Part shown: in pieces, positions 30,882 through 42,528 of the stretch
How the letters are laid out: every line of letters starts with the position of its first letter
Numbering within the stretch: the first letter of the stretch is position 1
Source of the DNA: Chara braunii
Lineage: Eukaryota; Streptophyta; Charophyceae; Charales; Characeae
Reading direction: 5' to 3'
Assembly: GCA_003427395.1 (NCBI GenBank)
Contig: BFEA01000631.1
Coordinates: 576,231 to 640,230, forward strand
DNA: 64,000 nucleotides
Translations under genes and position numbers: made by a program
Notes under the pieces: generated by a model
Seen by the model: only the letters and a program-made list of their open reading frames with translations
Database searches by the model: none
What the model was told of the DNA's origin: nothing

Positions 30882-32515
30882 GATAACAGTCATGGAGGAC
30901 TGAGAAAGAGTACAGTGAGACACTGAGACAGTGAGGCTCAGTTATCATCAGACAATGATTATTCTGGCATAGTCAATTCAACACTTCAGTTTCAATACTT
31001 CAATTTCAGCATCTCAGTTTCAATATTCCAGTTTTCAGCAAGTCATTTCATTATCTATTTCAGCAAACAACTAAGTTAATAAGACTACATCTTTGATGCA
31101 GCGCTGCAGTCGTTCCATGAGTGTCAAATCCTAAGAGTGGGGAGTAACTATGAGTACAGTTCTGGGAGCATTGACACGGTATCAAGATCTAAGAAACTCA
31201 TGGCTGTGGCATATCAAATGATATAAGCTGTACTATTGTTATCACTAAGAAAAATCATGATGGGCATAGAGAAGTTCAGTTCTGTCTGATTGAAAGTTAT
31301 CAGCAGGAGGACTTCATGTCTCTGACTAAGTTGTCCTTTCAAAAGATTCAGACGAAGGCAGACATAAAGAAATTCAACTTTACTTGACTGAGAGTGATCA
31401 GTAGAGGGACTTCGTGCTTCTTGGCTAAGGGTCTGTCTTCACTCAGATGAGGGAAGGGACCTCTCTGAGATCAGAGTTTCAGTATTTCCTTGAGACTGAC
31501 GGAACGTCTTTTGGAAAAAGAAATCCCAGTTGAGGGAAGAGACCTCTCTGGGGCTAGCACTAAGTTTTGGCTTGTGACTGAAGGGAGGTCTTTTGCAAAC
31601 TTTTAGTGTTGGCTAGTATGTTATTATTTAGTGTCTCTTGAGACCGAAGGGACGTCTCTCGAGAAGTGTTTGTCCTGTTATGGGGGCATGGGCAGTCTGC
31701 TTGTGGGTTATGATATGCTTGTCTGACTATCTGTGTCTGGGGTTCTCTTTTCTAACCTAAGGATGCGTTGATTGCTTAGGTCAGCCAGAGCCTTACCGCA
31801 GTAGGTTGCAATCTGGTGGGGCCAGCAGGTCCCCGACGCGAGTGTCGAATTCCGTAGTCAGCTTAGGCTAAGACTCTGGGAGTCTGGCCTATGAGGCTAA
31901 AAGGGGTCAGCTGGAACCCTACCGCAGTCAGAGGATGCAATCCAGTGAGGTTAGCCAGAGCCTGGAACTGTGGTTAGACCGGGTCCCACGTTAAAAAGTC
32001 TGGACGGGGCAGCCAGCGCCCTTGGCCAAAAACTGGTAGGTGAGCCGGTCCCTGACCGCAGTGGTCAAATCCGGATTCGGGACGATTGACTGACGGGACG
32101 TCTACTGTCATAGGGTGACCAGACCCGCTATAAAGTGGGTGTCCTGGCAAGAGTGTCAAAGGGCCGTCATACTCGAGTAGTGGGTATGGTTGGTCCTGAC
32201 CTGGAGGCAGGTCAAAGGGCCTATCAAGACAAATGGTCTGACTAGTCCTGGCCTGAGGCGGGCCGAAAGAGGTATGTCAGGCTGACGGGACGTCTGGCAT
32301 TCCTGGCCAGTGGTGGGCCGAAAACAAGGCAATCAATAAACCTTGGGTGTGAAGAGTTGTTATGTATTAATTATTATTTATTCTTTTATTTATGGGTTTT
32401 ATTTTAATTTATTGATGTTTGACTGCTGGTTGTCAGTGGGTCTGCTTGCTGGGGCATGGTTGTTGTCTGTGAGACTCGTTGATTTTGCAGGTATACAAAT
32501 ATTTATTTGAAGTTC
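30882..32515 (+). repeat. LTR1 non-coding 3' region with short recurring motifs
   Basis: TTTCAG-rich tract (30960-31080). The motif GACTGACGGGACGTCT or close variants occurs near 31497, 31577, 31644, 32087 and 32281. Degenerate CCGCAGT...GCAATC units lie between 31780 and 32080. No sense ORF of note. Confidence 0.6.
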
Positions 32516-32700
32516 CCAGACCAAAGGAAATGAAAAGGGTTTGGTAACTCCTCCCTTTTGTCTGAGAAGTTGAGGAGACGCCTCACTCAGATCAGAGAAA
32601 GAAAACAAGGGTTTGGTATCCCCATCAGGTGGTTGAGCAGTTGAGAAGACACCTCACTCGGACCAGAGAATAGAAAAGAGGGTTTGGTATACCCTATTTC
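32516..32700 (+). repeat. 71-bp tandem units carrying a PPT-like 11-mer
   Basis: About 2.5 units (32516-32587, 32588-32658, 32659-32700) of purine-rich sequence. Each has GGGTTTGGTA (32537, 32609, 32680); the last two extend to GGGTTTGGTAT, which also lies at 33928-33938, 2 nt before the 3' LTR. Confidence 0.8.
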
Positions 32701-32971
32701 CAGCATGGCAGACAGAGTGAGTACTCTCGTTACTGGGGTCATCCCTGGCCTAGGTGCCTGATCAAGAGCTGAGGTAACCTCCATGTGAAAAGACCAACAG
32801 TTGAGCAAGTTAAACATTCAGACAAAATCCTTCTTAAAATTTTATTTGGTGGCCGACAAGCGGCCTGGTTCGCGAGGAACCTGCATCCCGGGCCTTAAGT
32901 AAGCCAAACTCTCAGGCTTGGGACGCTATGAAGTGGACTGGATAGGGAATTTTATGAGCCAAAAATCAGAT

Positions 32972-33442
32972 TTAAAAGGCTGAAAAGAAGTCGCGGTTAT
33001 ATAAGACGTAAAAGACTGCCATGAGCTCGAGCTGGAAAAGAAAGAGGAGAAAGAAGATGTTGAAGAGGATGCAGTGACTGGGATTATGGAGTGATGAGAC
33101 GGCGCATGGGGCAAAAGGAGGCTGAGCTGGCACTATGGCCTTGCTTACTGCTGGAGTGGAAGGAGGTCTAGGGATATAAGGGGGATAAGAGGCACTGGGT
33201 GTGCTGTAGCGTGCATTAAACTTTTTTCGGAGGTATTCCATCCTGTCTGGAGATGGAGTTTTCTCGTACCACCCTGATGATGGATAACGGGGATAGGGCC
33301 TCAGGTGCGCGTAGCCTCTTGGTTCTTCTTCCTCCTCCTCCTCTTAACTATAAGCGCGCCTTGCCCTGGCTGGCGGTTCCTCCTTAGCCTTCCCTGTCCT
33401 TCCTCCTCTTCCTCTACCCTGTCCGCGGCGTGCCTCAGGCAT
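32972..33442 (-). pseudogene. Antisense ORF upstream of 3' LTR (one stop)
   Basis: The minus-strand ATG is at 33440-33442. The N-terminus is Arg/Gly-rich (RRGQGRGRGGRTGKAKEEP), followed by a TAA at codon 33, an acidic run, then a Pro/Tyr-rich stretch (YLRKKFNARYSTPSASYPPY) and a hydrophobic end; 156 codons in one frame. Antisense ORFs between pol and the 3' LTR are known in some plant Tat/Ogre-like elements. Whether this is one of them is undecided. Confidence 0.4.
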
Positions 33443-33921
33443 GATGCACGTGAGGTCTAAGGGCTATGACTAGGGAAGTTGTGTAAGTGAAGTCTGCGAT
33501 GATGAGATGGGTCCTGGAAGTGATTGCTGACTACGGGAGACTGCGGTATGCTACGGGAGAAAGGAGGTGAGCGCTAAAGGAAAAGTAAGTATAGGGAGAA
33601 AAAGCCTGGCAGAGAGAGAGAGAAACCTAGAGCAAAAGAGATGACTAACGTAGGGAAAGAAACCTAGCGCTGAGGGAGATAGGTAGCGCGGAGAGTGAGG
33701 GCAAGCATTTGGGGGAGAGGCGAGTGCAGAGAAGAAAGGTGAGCGCAAAAGAGGGAAGTTGCGCTCAGAGAAGTAGGGACGCAGTGAGGAAAGTGAGAAA
33801 TTGGTTAACGCAAAAGCGATGGTGCGGGAATTGCTTTAAGCCGCAAAGGAAATGACCGAGAGCATATTGGGTTGCACCGTTTTTATGCTGAAACTTCTCG
33901 TTCCGACCCAGNGGGGACGCT

Positions 33922-33938
33922 GGGTGGGGGTTTGGTAT
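33922..33938 (+). other. Probable polypurine tract region
   Basis: GGGTGGGGGTTTGGTAT lies 2 nt before the 3' LTR start, the position where plus-strand DNA synthesis is primed. The core G run is 33922-33930, interrupted by one T. Confidence 0.55.
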
Positions 33939-35366
33939 TATGTCGGAGGGCACGGTGTCCCAACCCTCCTGTGTACCAAGTCTCTGCATAGTGCCAGTTT
34001 CCTGCGCTGGTACCTGGATCATTTCTCGGCGTGGACAGATCCCGACGGCGTAGCCCTCAGCAAAAGGGGTGCGCCACAGGACTTTCATTGGTCCACGCAG
34101 GCTCGGCGCCCTGCTGTACAGCAAAGCACAACCGGCCTGTGGCCGTGGTAGCCGCAGGGTTCGCCATGGGACGCGGAAGTAGAGAGATAGGCGCTGTCTT
34201 TTCTATTATGCACCGACCACCCCTCTACAAGGTTATGGGTCAGATGCATGACACTGACAGCAGTCAGAGAAACAGAAGGCTAAATAAAAAAGCAGCAAGA
34301 AAATAAAAATGGAAAAGAAAACAGGGTTCTAACTTTAACGCAGTTGGACTACTAGCTTCCGTTCGGGGAAATCTGATGGCCTCTGAACCCCGGTTATCGT
34401 TGCGTCTCACTCTATTATTATTATTATTATTTACTTGTTGTTATCGTTATCCCTTTTTCCGCTTTCCTTGATTAGTCTGTTGTTTCGTAGGGAGACCAAC
34501 AGGACCGGACTTCGAGTTCGGGTGGTGGTATTGTGGTCTAGGCCCAACCTTTTGAATATTATCTGTATCGGGTCCGTGCACCTGAGGCTCTGCGCGATAG
34601 GACCCCAGTAGCTGTACTGCAGGGTAGATGCAGTGGGCCTGAAAAAGGGAAGTGTGAAAAAGAAGGGAAAGGGGTAAGGATGAAAATCGGGTTTTGGGCT
34701 TGTGCGTGAACTTGCAACGCTATTCAGGCGAAGCCTGCGGCACGAAGGAAACTTGAAGCGCCGTCTTTGCTTTCCTCATTGATTGTCGTTTATTACTATT
34801 ACTATTATTATTATTATTATCAGCATTAATTTTTCCTATTTCCAGTTTCCCGCCTGTCGGCCTGTCATCTCACGGGAAGGCCAACGGTTCGTATTTCAAA
34901 CTCGGCGACTCATAGCCTAAGTAGGCCCTTCCCACGTATACAGTTTGTGGGTGTGCTTCGATCTGACATCGTGCGGCAGGACCTCAAAAGGAGGGCGACC
35001 CGCGGCCGCATTGGTAGGAGGCCTATCAACCCCTTCATGGAGGGTCATAAGCCCCCTCCTTGCCATCGGACACGGGCACCCAATTGAGATAGACCGAGGT
35101 TGCACTAAAAAGGGGGAAAGTGCGATCATCGGTTCCTCGTTATGGGACCGTAGTGCCGAACCTGTTGTCATATTGCAAGGGTCTGGAACTGTCAAGAGAG
35201 ACGCTAGTTCGTGATCGATCGATTGGGTCATAGTCACGAGTGTTTCTCTAAAAGGTATTCGGTTTTAATTTGCAAATCATTTTGAAAACTGTAAAATTCC
35301 TGAAATACTGGTAAGGTCTGAAAAGGACTAATCTGAGTCCTTCGTTCAGAACGCAGAGGATAGACC

Positions 35367-35375
35367 TATAAAAGG
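35367..35375 (+). promoter_or_regulatory. Probable TATA box of 3' LTR
   Basis: TATAAAAGG at the position homologous to 15971. Could drive transcription out of the element through the 3' LTR ORFs and into LTR2 copy B. Confidence 0.55.
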
Positions 35376-35523
35376 GAGAGGGAGTTGAGATGTTGTCCAT
35401 GGCAAGTCGACTGGTGATATACAGTCTATACTGCGAGTTCTGGTGGGAAGTGGTCTGCTATAGGAGGTCTACGGTTTAGTGTTGTGCTATTTATCAAAGC
35501 GGGGCTGGCTATACTGAGTGGCA

Positions 35524-36141
35524 ATGGCGCTACACGGCTATAGACCTGGCTGTTGGCGGCAGACGGTGCGCTGGGTCCCAGTGTCGGGTGAAGGCCCCCT
35601 CATTACGACGGCCCTGAACTATGATGGGGGAGAAGTAGTTCGACTGAAGGTCTTTGTTGAAGGGGCGAGAGAGGAGGAAATGCGCGGTGACCAGAGGCTG
35701 CAGGCGGCCATTTCCAAAGCGCGCGACAGGGCGGAGCGGAGGTGCAGAAGAGACGGGGTGACTGTGGGCTTGAGGGTGACGGTCATCTACCACGAGACTG
35801 AGTCATCAACCGGGACCGAGACAAGAGAGGAACAACACAAGGAGAGAGACTTGGGTGGGGAGAGTGAAATGAGCGAGGCGGACCGGGAAACGGAACTCAG
35901 GTCCTGGACAGGCCGAAGGAGATCCAAAGGCATCATCGAGCCGCGGAGCCGGTGGAAAAAGGACATGAGGCCAACTCTCGAAAACTCATGCCCAGAGGCC
36001 GCGGAACAAAAACACAGCAGAACAAGGGGAAAGGACGTGTCTGAGGCAGCGGTACAAGGGGTGAGCGTATTGGTCATTCACAAGACGGGGTACGGACGAC
36101 GAGGCGATGACATACGTACGCGTGGCACAGCCAGGGGGTGA
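35524..36141 (+). CDS. 3' LTR copy of family 2 member a (205 aa)
   Basis: ATG 35524. Nearly identical to 16128-16850 for about 200 residues, then ends at TGA 36139, where the 5' copy reads on. The family-2-like segment is retained; only the Arg/Glu-rich tail is lost. Confidence 0.45.
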   Translation: MALHGYRPGCWRQTVRWVPVSGEGPLITTALNYDGGEVVRLKVFVEGAREEEMRGDQRLQAAISKARDRAERRCRRDGVTVGLRVTVIYHETESSTGTETREEQHKERDLGGESEMSEADRETELRSWTGRRRSKGIIEPRSRWKKDMRPTLENSCPEAAEQKHSRTRGKDVSEAAVQGVSVLVIHKTGYGRRGDDIRTRGTARG

Positions 36142-38922
36142 GTAAGAGGGAGAGAAGAGGTTGAATTAAGGGCTAAAGGGCAGTGCACGAGAACGGAGCG
36201 TGAGCCTACTGCGCCCGTCAGAGAAGGGGAACAGAACGGATCCTGAAACGGAGGCAAGTGCAGTAGGATGGGGACAAGCTCATGGATTCCTCTGACAAGT
36301 GGCGCGCCCTGGGAAGAGCAAGAGGGCGGTCAACAAGAGATGTAAGAGAGAATGGGCAGCACGCCTGAGACGTGCATGACAATCTGATAGAGTGGGGCGA
36401 GAGGGTCAACGGCAAGAAAAGGAAAGAGACGAGAACTGAATGCGTGTGCGGTGATGCTGACGTCAACTGAACTGCAATGTGTGACTAGCCAGTGAGGAGA
36501 GGACGTATTGAGATGGGCTGTGCCGATGGTGCGTGTAAGGTAGCGAGTTTACAGTCGTAAAGAAGGGGTGCAAAGGAGAGGGAGACTTGACGGATGAGCT
36601 GACGCAGCGCTGCTGATGTCAGCGTGCGTGCATGGTTCTGGGACGTACTGTTGATATCAACACATGTGCATATTACGAGACTCATTTCTTGGGGAGAAAG
36701 GGTCCATTTCGCTCTCGCCTAAACCTGTTAGCAAGGGAAACCTTGGTGAACATGATAGTGGGGTTTCGAGGATGACAACGCATGGGAAAGAGGAGTGCAG
36801 TTAATTTGGACATCTAAGTGACCTGAGTCTTGTGTTACGGGAATGTGTATGTCGTGTCAGAATTAGGAGTTTGGCGAGTGTGAGCAGCTGTTGTTTCGCA
36901 ACGAGGATGAAGGTAGAACATCAGACTTCTTTCCGTGGCATGTCGTCTTGACTGAGTAAAGGATGGTAACGGTACCGAATAAGAGGAGAAGGAGATTAGT
37001 ATTCAGACTGCACCGGTTATCGAGCCCTAAGGTTGTGTTGGATAGTCTGACCGTTCTTCTTCTTCTTTTTGACTTCCCTGGCTAGTTTTCGATGAAACTA
37101 TGATGACCAAGGCTCCGGTTTGCTGGACTAAGATTGACGGGCCAGGAAATGTAGTCTAGAACGCGAGCGTCCTTATCACTGGGACATCGGACTTATCCGA
37201 GTTCGGAGGTGCTTAATCGATCCAACAGTTTCAACTTACTGCATACTGTAATCAGACCAGTCAATAGCTGCTCCTGCTGACAGAAGTAAGACTATACAAC
37301 TTTGGCTTGGATAATCGAAACCAACAGTCAGTATGGAGAGGGGCNAGACTGCACAGATAAGGAAATTGGCTTTCCTCTTGCTGCTGTGTCTTTTGTTCCC
37401 CCTTTTAGCCCGTCTATCCGTTGTTGAGCATTGATGTCAAAACCCTGTGGGCGGAATTGCGTGAGTGTGACTNTGTCGACTCATTACCTTATTGAAGTTA
37501 CTCGATGNGTATCAGTTNTGGCATGGTATGNCTCTGGTTTGACTAAGGAAATNATTGTTCACTGTGAACCGAGCGAATGAAAACTCGATACGATAAAGTA
37601 TGACGAACGTGGTTGATGGGGAAGAGGGGAGTAATATTGAAAAGAATTGCTTACATCCTTATTAAGGTCCTTCTTGATGGTGACTGATTGGTTCTATTTG
37701 AGTAACCTGACCTGCTGGTCATTCAAGTAATTATGNATATATACACGCGTACTATTATGCGAAGANTCCCCTTTTCTTGAACAGAGTCAAGGAAGGGACA
37801 GGAAGGGTCAGGGCCTTGATAGCTAAACAGACGGCCTGTTATTTGGCAGGTGTCCTATCATGAGCATACAAGTCTTTTCTTGAGCCAAATCACAGGGTAC
37901 TTCACGTTTAGTGACTTTCGGTCTTCTGACATGTATTGTGCGAAGGCTACAAGTTGACTTGCCAGCATTTCGTGCATAACCGACTAGCGACTAAGAGTAC
38001 GGACTCTGAAGTTAACGATTAGTATTGCTCGCATCTTCTACAAAAGGGAAACGTCGATTGATGCCATTATAAAATTATTAGCCGTGTCTGGTGAAAAGGT
38101 TCTTTGTAAACGTTCATGCTTACTGAGACTGGTCTGGGGATGTTTCAATAACGCCGTCACCATTACCTACTTTCCCTTACCCGACTAGCCGTTCAAACTT
38201 GTCCGGCACTCAACATGCCAGCGCGCACATGGCTGGTGTTCAGTGTGGCTCAGCTATGAGAGTCTAAACTGCAGACAGTTTAGAGGGAAAAAAAACTAAC
38301 GGGGAACTAACTACGATAAGAACTTTTGTTGACACCAGATTGGAATGAACAGCGAATGTTTGCTTCTGGGTACAGAGAGTTGATGATTCACGTTGCATGA
38401 CATTAATGTCATTTGTGGTCTGGCACACGCAGTCCCTCCCCTCGACCGTGCATAATCGTCTATTTAAGTTTGGGANTGGGACANTCTTAAGCGGAGATTT
38501 NACCTGCTGGTTATTGGTAGAGCCTTCCCCTTCTNTGTTATGGCAAANNATTATGTGGGNCAGACNAGTGAGNTGGGATATCACCAAAAGCATGCAAACG
38601 CGGACAGGCGATGTAACTCTTACCCAAGAGTCTCACTTCTGAAACAAAACTACTCTAGGACATTATAAAACATTGAATCAGCTGCTGATTACGCGATTAG
38701 TATTCAGACTTTTGGAATGGTCCATCCCAGATACTCAAACTGACGAGGATTAGATCACTAACTTCAGCATGTCCTATATGCGACTATCTTGAGTCAGTTT
38801 GAATAAGGCTCAACAAGTGCTTCCCAGACCTCTATTTTGTTAAGCCCTGATGGTAGNGGCAATTATCTAGCGTGNCTGAGAATANTACTAATTAATCCGA
38901 AGTNTGGTNNTTCCCTAAGAAA

Positions 38923-39234
38923 TTGGAACTGACAGAGAGGTCAGTAACCAGTGATACTACCCTGGAAGACGTAAAAAGAAAAGAAACAATGANAGAGGAG
39001 GAGGTTCTGGTGGTGAAAGGTAGNTTAATCAGAGACAAGAGAGAGGGATGGGANGAAGAGGCNTGTGTAGACATGGAACTTCATAGGTTGGCTCAGAGGG
39101 GAGTCGCCGTCGGGATGGCAGAGGGAAAGAAATATATCGNATATGTGTTGTACTATTATGGCCGCGATGGTAAGCTGCACAATACCAGTTCGAGTTTTGA
39201 GACCGTTGAGCAGGCTAGAATCAAGCTCGTGTGA
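38923..39234 (+). CDS. 3' LTR copy of family 2 member b
   Basis: Same frame and length as 19597-19908 but with about nine ambiguous bases. The C-terminal strand-turn motif is kept. No early ATG, as in the 5' copy. Confidence 0.4.
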   Translation: MELTERSVTSDTTLEDVKRKETMXEEEVLVVKGXLIRDKREGWXEEXCVDMELHRLAQRGVAVGMAEGKKYIXYVLYYYGRDGKLHNTSSSFETVEQARIKLV

Positions 39235-40358
39235 GCCCGTGGCGCCAAGACCATCTCTAGAGAGCCNTGCCGGTATTAATCGGACAGTGACAGGTCGCGG
39301 TTTTCCTTTACAATAGTACAATGTGTGATCTCACGACTCCATGACAAAGCTAGCACTCGCACCAATAATTTTTGAAACTTGATTGATTTGCTTCTCGTCA
39401 CCACCAGAACCTCCTCCTCTCTCATTCTTCCTTTTCTTTTTACGTCTTCNAGGGTAGTATCACTGGTCTTTGGATAATAACAGGGAACCAGACTTTGAAA
39501 CTAGACCCTGAAACCANGCTCNGATAGCCTGCCGAAATCAAAAAGGGCAAGAGAGTGCTCGGACTCCTCTCTTGATGGACCTCGACACNAGGTCTAATCA
39601 NCTTGCCCCGTATNGTCTTTGATACTCAACACTGTTGGCAGCNGACAGTACTCCACCCAGCTACCAGTGAGTCGGGCCTTGTGCTGCTAGCAGTAATCGA
39701 ACGGTCAGATGAACAGTTTCTAATCAGCAGACGAACAGCTTCCTAACCGGCAGACAATCAGTGACTTGGTCAACACTTAATCAGCTTCCTAATCAGCAGT
39801 CAGTCAGTTCTCTTGATCAGTGATCAGGCTAGCACTCAGAAGAAGTATTCAGTTCAACGTACATTTCAACGTTCATTTCAGCCTACAGTTCACTATCCAG
39901 TCCAACATTCAGATCCATCATTTAGATCCAACATTCAGATCCAACATTTGGACCCAACATTCAGACTCAGCGTTCGGAAATAACATTTAAGAAACAACAT
40001 GCAGAGAACAGCAAGCAAACAGTTTTTCGAAAATATTAAGTAATCAGTTTCTAGAATGACGAGCAGTCAGTTTTTCTAGAACAACGAGCAATCAAGTTTT
40101 CAGAGCGGCAAACAGTCAGTCTTCTGATCAGTAGTTGAACGAGCCCTCTGATCAGCAGCTGCTAAGTCTTCTAGTCAATAATTGCATAGTCCTCGAATCA
40201 ACATCAAGATGCAGCATCCAAGAAACAACAACTAGTTATCAGCAAACAACTTTCTGCAGTCCAACGGTCAACACAGTAACCCCTTTTCACGCCCAGATCA
40301 TCTGAGAATCACCCGTCTTGAGTCGGGTGAACCAATGTAGCGGGAGATCGGCGGGAGT

Positions 40359-40613
40359 ATGGACAGCGACAACACAATTAGAATCTTCTGCTCGCTGTAT
40401 CAGAGCACTGCGGAGACCTGGAGGGAGAGTGCAGTTGATGAGTACAATCAGCAGACTACTATGATGATGGAAAGTGCACTGGCCCTGGTGAGAAATCATG
40501 CAAAAATAGAGTACACATACTACCTGCATGATACGAACGGCAGATTGTGTGCCACCATAACTTCTGTGGGTATTATTGAGGGAGCAAGAAGGACTGTCGG
40601 CGACCATCAGTGA
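40359..40613 (+). CDS. 3' LTR copy of family 2 member c (84 aa)
   Basis: Open from ATG 40359 to TGA 40611, same length as 21046-21300 with five amino-acid differences. It stays intact although the flanking sequence here has diverged noticeably, which may hint at constraint. Confidence 0.5.
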   Translation: MDSDNTIRIFCSLYQSTAETWRESAVDEYNQQTTMMMESALALVRNHAKIEYTYYLHDTNGRLCATITSVGIIEGARRTVGDHQ

Positions 40614-40793
40614 GCGTTTAGCCTCCAAATAGGTGCTGCTCACTTTATCCGGATATTCAGCAAACAATCATCAGCAATCAATTATTAGCGATCAATTTCT
40701 AGCAGTCAGTTTTCAACAATCTGTTTTCCTGCAATTAGTTTGGTAACCAGTTCTCCGGGANCATCAGATCAATCTGTACCGGCAAGGGTACTC

Positions 40794-41258
40794 ATGAGCA
40801 NAGTTCAGTCTATGCCGGTCAGCGAGTCAGTGCTGGCCAACCTCAATCGGATCTTATGCAAGGAGGCATTCCATTACCGGTATGTTAGTGCCATCGGCTT
40901 CAGACAGGGGAATTTGTCAATCTTCATTGTCCAGACTAGTTTTGCTGATGGCACTATCCATAGTCTGAGGCCTTACCTGAAGAAGGGCAAGGAGACTCAT
41001 GAGCTTTTTGATTCAGTCTGGATCTGAGCCACCGAATATCTTGAGCAGAGAGAGAGGGAGCTCGATGAGATTGGCACTACGCTGATCCGCAGCTTCGGGC
41101 CAATGCTTTATACCGACTATCCTAGGCCTCCAGTCCCTTCCCTTCTCACCGATGGCACGAGTTGGTTGGATGTGATTGGTTTGGCAAAGAGGTATATCTC
41201 TCCTGCGGTGATCGACATTGAGGCATTGACATAGCTCACCGAGTACCCCTACCTCAGA
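40794..41258 (+). pseudogene. 3' LTR copy of family 1 member a (two stops)
   Basis: Homologous to 21481-21945. A C-to-G change makes TGA at 41025-41027 and an A-to-T change makes TAG at 41232-41234; the original stop codon is also altered. Only the first 77 residues would be made. Confidence 0.75.
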
Positions 41259-41739
41259 CGAGGGGTCTTTTCAGTGGATGGACTGCCTACCTTGTGGGAG
41301 GAGTTTTGCTCAATGGTTAACTACCGTGTCATGTGCCTCGGATGGTCATTCTCAGAGCTAGTTGGCTACAGGTGGCTTTTTGTCACGAAGCCTCAGTCTC
41401 AGATTGTACGTAGGCGTGGACCTCGGCACCAAAGAGGAGTAGTGAAAAGAGATTGAGAGATGGACCAGAGGGATGAGTGAGGACTCTTGAGAGCTGCTGA
41501 CCACGCTCGTTTATGTGTACTTTTTGATATTATTATGTGTTCTCATTCTTCCCTCACTAGATTGTCTCTGTTTTGTTCGAGTCAGTCAGTTTTGTTTTCT
41601 GCATTATTCTTGCTTGATGATTGTTATTGTGGACGTTTTGTCACAGTTCTCAAAATCAGATTGACATAATTGATGCATGCATAACACCCCATAATTTTAT
41701 GATTATTGTTTGTATTAATCCTCCGCTGTTCCGAATCAA

Positions 41740-41745
41740 AATAAA
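41740..41745 (+). terminator. Possible poly(A) signal of 3' LTR
   Basis: AATAAA at the homologue of 22427, about 190 bp before the element end. Confidence 0.4.
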
Positions 41746-42528
41746 AAATTCCTAAGACCGGGGACCGGCGAAGATCGCAATTGAAGGGTCTCGCTCGAAG
41801 CCGGACGCACACAACAGGAAGGGATTTGCATTATTTAATTTATTTTATTTATTGCAATCACATACAAAATCCTGCGTGACAGCCTGTTGGCTTTCCGGTT
41901 GCCCTAAGAGGCTCGACTGAAGAAGTGCGACACCGTGCACAACCCTCCAATAAGGGAATGTGTGGGGGCTGCACCCACCAGCAGGTGCATTGCCTATGAC
42001 GGCAGGGAGGGCGATACCAGTCAGGGGTCAGCCGGTAACATCAGGATCGGGCCTCCTCGATGGGTCAGTCACTGTGCCATCCCTCAGGTCCCCTCCCCCT
42101 ATGAGTGTTATTGGTATGTACTCAGTATCGTACGGGGAAGGGACCAGCGGAGACCTCTAGCAGCAGGCAGAGTGCGAAGGGCAGAAGCCGTGTGGAGGAA
42201 ACAGGGGACGGACACTAAGGACTACGAAGAGAGGTGATAAGCACCGGGCGCTAAGACCGTGAGGGCGAGCGATAGGCAGCGGGGAAAATAGCGTTGCGGA
42301 CTGACGGACGAGTCGTTCTTCGAAGGTGGGGGATACCGGGCAGCGCAGATCGAGGGCGGACGAAAACAGACAGTGGGAAGGGCGACAGGCAGCGGGGCAA
42401 CGAGGACGAGGCTAGACAGAGGGGAAAACGATGAATGAACCTGGGCGGGATCCTCGCCAGGGCGCAGTCGAAAGTGAGAATGGAGATGGCGATAGGAGAA
42501 GAGCTGCCATGGGAAGAGAAAGCAATAT

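Larger units (their letters stand above)
14541..41932 (+). mobile_element. LTR1: 27.4-kb Ty3/gypsy LTR retrotransposon
   Basis: Two direct repeats (14541-22620 and 33941-41932) with TGTCG...CGACA ends flank an 11.3-kb internal region. The internal order is PBS, accessory ORFs, gag with CCHC knuckle, protease, RT, RNase H, integrase, non-coding region, antisense ORF and G-rich tract. RT-RNase H before integrase places it in Ty3/gypsy. A 4-5-bp target duplication shows it inserted as a unit, inside LTR2 copy B. LTRs of 8 kb are exceptional; most LTRs are 0.1-2 kb. The coding region is defective, so recent movement would have needed a helper element. Confidence 0.9.
33941..41932 (+). repeat. LTR1 3' LTR (7992 bp)
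   Basis: Collinear with the 5' LTR and ends GTGCGACA. Nearly identical to it up to about 37.8 kb, including N bases at matching places; more diverged from about 40.1 kb onward. Contains its own N-rich patch (38476-39253). The family-1 ORF is broken here while the 84-aa family-2 ORF remains open. Confidence 0.92.
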
